Shown here: in pieces, positions 58,682-64,000 of the stretch
How positions within the stretch are numbered: position 1 is the stretch's first letter
Layout of the letters: each line of letters starts with the position of its first letter
Origin: Nipponacmea schrenckii
Lineage: Eukaryota > Mollusca > Gastropoda > Lottiidae
DNA length: 64,000 nt
Assembly (NCBI GenBank): GCA_030562195.1
Contig: JAUJPP010000005.1
Location: 25,283,106-25,347,105 of the forward strand
Direction: 5' to 3'
The notes under the pieces: model-generated
Told to the model about the DNA's origin: nothing
The model's database searches: none
What the model saw: the letters and a program-made list of their open reading frames with translations, nothing else
Position numbers and translations under genes: made by a program

Positions 58682-61550
58682 AATCACTAATCTTCAACCC
58701 TTGTAATGATTCCAATATATTTCCAGATTCACCAACCCTCTTGAACATATTCTATGCTTTCTAGAAGTGTAAATACGGTAGCTTTTTACAATTGAGTGGA
58801 AGCAGTTTATGTGTACAAAATGGACTGAACCATGATTGAATACCGCATTATGCTAAATCATCAGAAATGAAATCCTGTACACTCAGTTTATGAACTTTCA
58901 GCCCCAATTGTACATGTTCACCTCTCTATGGATATGTGTACAAAATGGTCTCAACCATGATTTTATGACACTCTTGCTAAGTTAATGGAAATAAACATTG
59001 CTGTTGGCACCATCATGCAATGTTCTTGAGAAATGCGATTTAAATCATAGTGTCGAAGGAACTGTAAATGGAATCTTTGTCTTAGCTTTCTAAATGTATG
59101 TGTCAGTGACACTAGTTACCGTAGTGATACAAGTTTGGTAAAGACTGAATCATCAACATGCTGACAGGTTGCTTGCATCTGGATTTAAATAATGTGACTA
59201 GCAATCTCTCAGGAATTAAGGATCTTATTCAACCTAATATCGTACATAACATTATAAAAAATCTATAACTCAATTAAAAGAGTAGGTTTTTATAGATTTA
59301 TTACCAGGCCGTATGATGCCAGTATTCTGGTTGAATGGTTATTGAATTGAGTTAGAGAATAACTGAGATGGAAAGCAATAATTTCTCTTTCTGCTAGGTT
59401 GAATTTGTCATTACCATGTTTAGTGGCGCGAATAGTGTGCATGCTTTGAGTCTAGAACCATCAATATTCCTGAACAAACTTTTACCAAATCATTACATGC
59501 AGAATTACAAAAACCATGGCAATGAATGACAGACTCTTCTTCTTTTACATCATATTGAAGAAACTCAGAATTACAGAATATTTTAAATTAAATGCTTCAA
59601 TAGGTACTTTCTCTCTTATCTTTCCAAATGACTGATATTTTCGACGCTTAAATGCCTGATATGATGAGTATTTTTTCTCATTCTAAAAGGCTCTTTTAAT
59701 ATGAAATGTGCTTTGTATAGCCAAATATTTCTGTGTTTCTTAAAGATACAGGTTTTTCTGACATACATTCTGTTAACTTTGCTCTATCAGCTTTTTGTAT
59801 CATTTTCAAAAATAAGAACAGACATCCCCAGTTTGTTTTGAACAAGTAGAATTGATGACTTAATGTGTTTGAATCAACATCAATTTCATACAGATGTTAA
59901 CAATCTCATAGGCAATATTTAATAACAGAAAGTTAAATTTTATACATAACAGAAGTCACAGAGTGTGAACGAAAACCCATTCTTTGAATTTAAAGTTCTT
60001 CTCGGCCATGTTCAGACTGATTATTATAAAACTTTCTGTCTCATTTATAATATTCTGTTTCCTGGGTTTTGTTTTGGCAAACAAAATGAAAGAATTAAAT
60101 GAATGGAATTTCACTTAGCTGCACCTAATGGACCTGTGAAGATAGGCAACGCCATACAGTGTGCAATGAGGGACGGTGGAACTAGCCTAATATTAATACA
60201 ATTTCAAACTGTCAAGGGATCTATAATAAGCACATCATGTAGCGCACACGCCCTCAGATTATTGTCCTGTTCGCAAAGCTAGACAAATTACCATGTCAGC
60301 CCCTCTGACCTGCATCACTGACAAGGCCAAACCCAGTTTGAATGTAGAAAAAATTTACAAAGATAAAACAGTAAAAGAAGTCTCTGGACAGAATAACTTG
60401 ACAGTAGCAGTTTATAAACAAGCTGAGCCTATATTTTAAATCATCATAATTGTTTGTTTTTACCTCTGTTTCCATAGATACTCTTTTTCAAGAAAAAATG
60501 GCAGTAGAAAGTAGGTCATTAGTGTAAACGAGAAAGAAATTCCTGGACACCCTATTGCAATCTTGCAGACCAGGAGCTAGCTGGCCCTACCTTGACAAGC
60601 TTCAGAACGTGTGTACTAAATGCCTCACTATACATGTCTTAAATCACTATCGCTGTGATGATAAAATTCACAAATCAAAACTGGTGCATATCCTACTTGA
60701 GGGTGTTTAATATCCAAAACAGTGGTACAAAGGGGTATCACAAGACACCCAGCCAATAATAATCCTTCCCTCTACATTGCTGTGATTCTGAGATGCGAAG
60801 AAAAGGTGTATTCCAAGAAGCATTAGACATTGAATGCACCATTTGTTTGGGTCACATAATCCCAGTGTTAGAGAGGGCAGAAATGTTATGCCAAATTAAT
60901 AATTAAAGTTCTACATAAGTTTGGTTTCATTTCACTATGACTAGTTGGAACCACATAAATGTTGTTGTCTCGGGTTTTGGGACTACCATTTTTATGTTTT
61001 AATTGAAATGAAAAATATAACAAATATCAAGTACATGTGGATTGTGTATTTCAACACCCTCAGCTCTGAATATGCATCAAATCATCCAAGACATTTTTGA
61101 CTCTTAATAAGCCTATTATCATACCAAATATTTAGAAGGGAGTGAGAGCTACATGGGGACCTGAATCATAAATGCAATAGGCTACTTTTTTTTCCAAAGA
61201 AGTACTTAATACTTAAAAGTGTTTTAGCAAAGAACAAATTATCACAATGAAATACAATGTTGCAATTAAGCATTAGTTTTCAAGTCATTATGGTTGATAG
61301 TTCTTGTGATACAGTATAAGCCTGTATTATATAAACAAACTTTAAACAGTACATCACAAGTTTTTATATAGATCAATTTGCTTTATACTAAAAATAAATT
61401 AACAGGAGGTTAGTCAAGTACTTTTCTATTGCAAGAATATGGGCGTGTTCATCGATGCGGAGAAATTTCACAGCTGACTGCCAAATGCAGTGAGTTTCAG
61501 GAAAGGATCAACGATCTGATTTAGTGATTATCAATAGAAAAAACGAAATT
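58682..61550 (-). other. Gene-poor stretch, no coding exon recognised
   Basis: The only structures seen are a loose duplication ('tgtgtacaaaatgg.ct.aaccatgatt' at about 58811 and 58936) and the phrase 'gtgcaatgagggac' near 60158, shared with 29777. If the candidate first exon near 61.6 kb is correct, this is intron of the Pax gene. Confidence 0.5.
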
Positions 61551-61561
61551 TCTCTACTTAC

Positions 61562-61830
61562 CGATTGATATCTACTGTTCCTGGTGGTTAAAAGAGGGTT
61601 GGCTTGATTGACTTTTCATATTTTATCTGGTAGAATAAGAGAAACTGGGTCACCTTGCTCGTTTGAGATAATATATGTCAATAATACACTTCACAGATTA
61701 CTGGCAGGTGCGCGCCATATTGCTTCTACAGTCGGTCTGCGCAAGTCATTTAGCGCACTGTGACGTCACGCACCGTTAAGCTATCAACTACACACAATAC
61801 TCAAATAACGGTACATTCCGTTATAGGGCC
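61562..61830 (-). promoter_or_regulatory. Candidate promoter and first non-coding exon for the Pax gene
   Basis: On the - strand a near-perfect donor (ATCG|GTAAGTAG) lies at about 61561-61568. About 140-200 bases upstream of it is a compact CG-richer patch containing 'gcgcgccatattg', 'gcgcaagtcatttagcgcac' and a full TGACGTCA (CRE-type) site at 61760-61767. CpG steps are frequent here and rare elsewhere. Distance to the Pax ATG is about 19 kb. No transcript evidence is available, and a separate - strand gene is possible. Confidence 0.4.
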
Positions 61831-62424
61831 TACGACTGCGAGAACTGTTCTTATCAAAATTCCACGACAAGACCAGCAAATATTCTACTGATCTATAGCT
61901 CGATTTAAGAATTTGATTTTGAACTAACCGTTATAAAAATATAAGTAAACATGAACCGAAAAAGAGATAAATTTCACGCCCCTTAAACATGCCATACGAG
62001 TCGCGCGTGGACATACCGCTACACTTCGTGAATTAAGTGTTTGACCGAAAAAGATAACGATTGTTTTAAATCACATAGCAAAAAGAGACCGTATTTCAAG
62101 GACAATATAGAAAATATAATCTGAATTATTACATCCGCGATAATAAACAAAATGAAGCACGTTCGTGTCAATTTTTTTGGAAAATGATCACACCATGAAG
62201 GTCCACATAGACTAACAATAACTGTGTAAATAGCTAAGATGTAGTGAATTTTTTAATTACTATTTTTCATTAATAATAGGATTAATATGTTATTCATATC
62301 AAATAATAAACTAACTGCGTCTTTCAATTATTGCAGATAACTTGTCAATAAATAATCTACAGGGTAGTATTGGTGCTCCTAGATTGATTGATTCGATTCA
62401 GGCCCCCGTAACCAGCTCTATGTA

Positions 62425-62620
62425 CCAAGGGGGGGGGGGCGACCGCATTTGTAAGGGGGCGGTCACATTACTTTTAGGAAAGGGGGGGGGGGGTCAGTAA
62501 AGATACAGTTATAACGAAAATAATTACACGATACTTAATATAACATTCAATTGGGATTTAATTCAGGGATTGTGAAAAAGAAAATTAATTAAGGGCGGGG
62601 GGGGGCGTTTTAGTGACCAT
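62425..62620 (+). repeat. Cluster of long G-runs
   Basis: Runs of G occur at about 62430-62439, 62454-62459, 62481-62492 and 62598-62607 within otherwise AT-rich DNA. They could fold as G-quadruplexes on the + strand. Length in an assembly may be unreliable. Confidence 0.75.
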
Positions 62621-64000
62621 GGAGAGAAACCTCTGCAGGCGTGAAGCCACTGGTAAAGAGTATGGAAGGCTTTCTCCCTCGAGGAAAGTTTGAAAATTAG
62701 GATCAATTTCAGTGCATGTGAGACCATTCAGGGAACAATTTCCTTACATGGGTGTGCCCATTATCTCGATTAATCTTGATCCGCGCCTCGAAACGTAATA
62801 CGAAAGCTAACATAAATGTACAAGATTTTGGTGATCGATCGGGGAATTCATTCGGAGGTATGGAGGTTGGTGTCAGTGTCTCTCTCGATGCCTATGGTTC
62901 GAAGTATATTTTCCATTTTTCAGTCATTCGATCCCCAATTCTTCTTTCCATCTAAATTTCCCCCAATTCCCTCTTCCTTCTAAATTCCCCACGATTATCC
63001 CTTCCTTTCAAATCCCCCCAAGAAAAGGTTGAGACCCCGATTTAGAAGCACCGATTTTGACAAATTGCTCCAGAAGTCGCCAAAAGTAAAACGTTCATAA
63101 ATATGCAGGCTATCGTTACACAGTAAAAATAACTCGTAAGATACCGATGGTACCGATTGATCGAATTTCCTCAGTTCCTGCCAGTCATTATTCCATAGTC
63201 TGGCATTGGGAAATAAAGGATCATTTCAAAATCACACGGACAACCTAAGCAATCATGAAGCAAATTCGGAAGCAAGCTGGCCCTGTTTCTCAACTCGTCA
63301 CCAATTCAGGTCCAGGGAAGTGGGTCACTCTGGAAAATATTCTTGTTGGCAGATTGGCCAACATTGTCACCCGTGGGATTACAGTTTATCAGAACACATA
63401 TTATTCAGATCAAGCTTTAACGGCATTTTAGTGTACGGTATAACACGTTAGGAACCCTGTATAGAAATACTTTCATATCGTATACAAGTAGGTTCAATAG
63501 AGGAATGAAATAGATACACATGAAGTGTCTATTTATTGAATAAGTTTTGTGATACATGTTTTTAGAATATCTGCAGCAACATATAGACATAATGCCCATT
63601 ATTTTCTGACGTGTAATAAAAGGTTGGTGATTAGAATCAATGTTCCGTAGATTGATCCTAAATCCAACTTTATGTTTACGTTCATATTAAGTTACTAAAA
63701 GCTTCTTCACGCCTCGGGTGATTCTCGTAGAAAATCGTTACTTTGGAACGAAATAACAAAACTTCATCAGTCTAGATCCAATCGAACCCCGTCTCGCTTT
63801 AACGATATTGCACGCGATGCCATGATTACGTGACGTTGCTGGGGCGGGAGAGAAATACTATCAGTTCCGGCGTTCCAGGCCACTAGGATTATAAAGAGAA
63901 AATTCGTCATGGTAACGGAATCGCAGTTATTGCTGAACACAAAATTCATACCGTAACAAATTAGTTTTCTTCAACTTCACGAAGAGTGACTTGAAAACTT
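62621..64000. other. End of window, no supported gene
   Basis: Several short frames exist. One at 63255-63431 (+) starts MKQIRKQAGPVSQLV and is free of low-complexity bias, but it is only 58 residues and unrecognised. CpG is somewhat more frequent than in the window at large, so 5' sequence of another gene may be near. Confidence 0.4.

Overview
This is animal nuclear DNA, AT-rich and full of introns and repeats. The best fit is a lophotrochozoan, probably a mollusc. The clearest clue is a dispersed element with roughly 161-bp tandem monomers, a GACG-type microsatellite and a small terminal hairpin, which resembles the 'pearl' / Helentron-derived elements of molluscs. A paired-domain gene and a BRICHOS gene confirm a metazoan. 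There are no bacterial-style operons.

Three spliced genes can be read with consistent splice sites and phases. (1) NAD kinase, + strand, 652-15681, ten exons; the 5' end lies outside the window. Its first visible exon is separated from the next by a 10.9-kb intron packed with transposon debris. (2) A small secreted BRICHOS-domain protein, + strand, 30568-31984, four exons, 144 residues. (3) A Pax-family (paired-domain) transcription factor, - strand, six coding exons between 42615 and 34966, 922 residues. It has a long acidic N-terminal extension, a complete but unusual paired domain, no homeodomain, and a CtBP-type PLDLS motif. A plausible promoter and first exon for it lie about 19 kb upstream near 61.6-61.8 kb. 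Genes 2 and 3 are convergent.

A fourth possible gene tail is a run of 24-25-residue repeats on the + strand (26176-27232), ending in a basic tail and a stop. It sits directly against a large 60-bp AT-rich satellite.

The rest is repeats. 0-11 kb: pearl-like monomers, a tandem A-tailed repeat, a TTAAAGGGATAATAG foldback MITE, retroelement remnants, and a Penelope-like RT/GIY-YIG fragment between inverted repeats. 12.7-13.4 kb: a polypyrimidine intronic minisatellite. 16.7-18.1 kb: a pearl-like element. 20.6-26.2 kb: the 60-bp satellite in two blocks. 37.9-40.8 kb: a full-length pearl-like element inside a Pax intron. 49.2-49.85 kb: a 51-bp minisatellite. 50.3-58.7 kb: five more pearl-like copies, one with a dimeric higher-order 161-bp array, plus a complete non-autonomous hAT-type element (53311-54796) with a perfect 8-bp target duplication. 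58.7-64 kb: mostly featureless apart from the candidate promoter and G-runs.

I found no CRISPR array, prophage, rRNA or recognisable tRNA. All calls come from reading the sequence; no database search was run.
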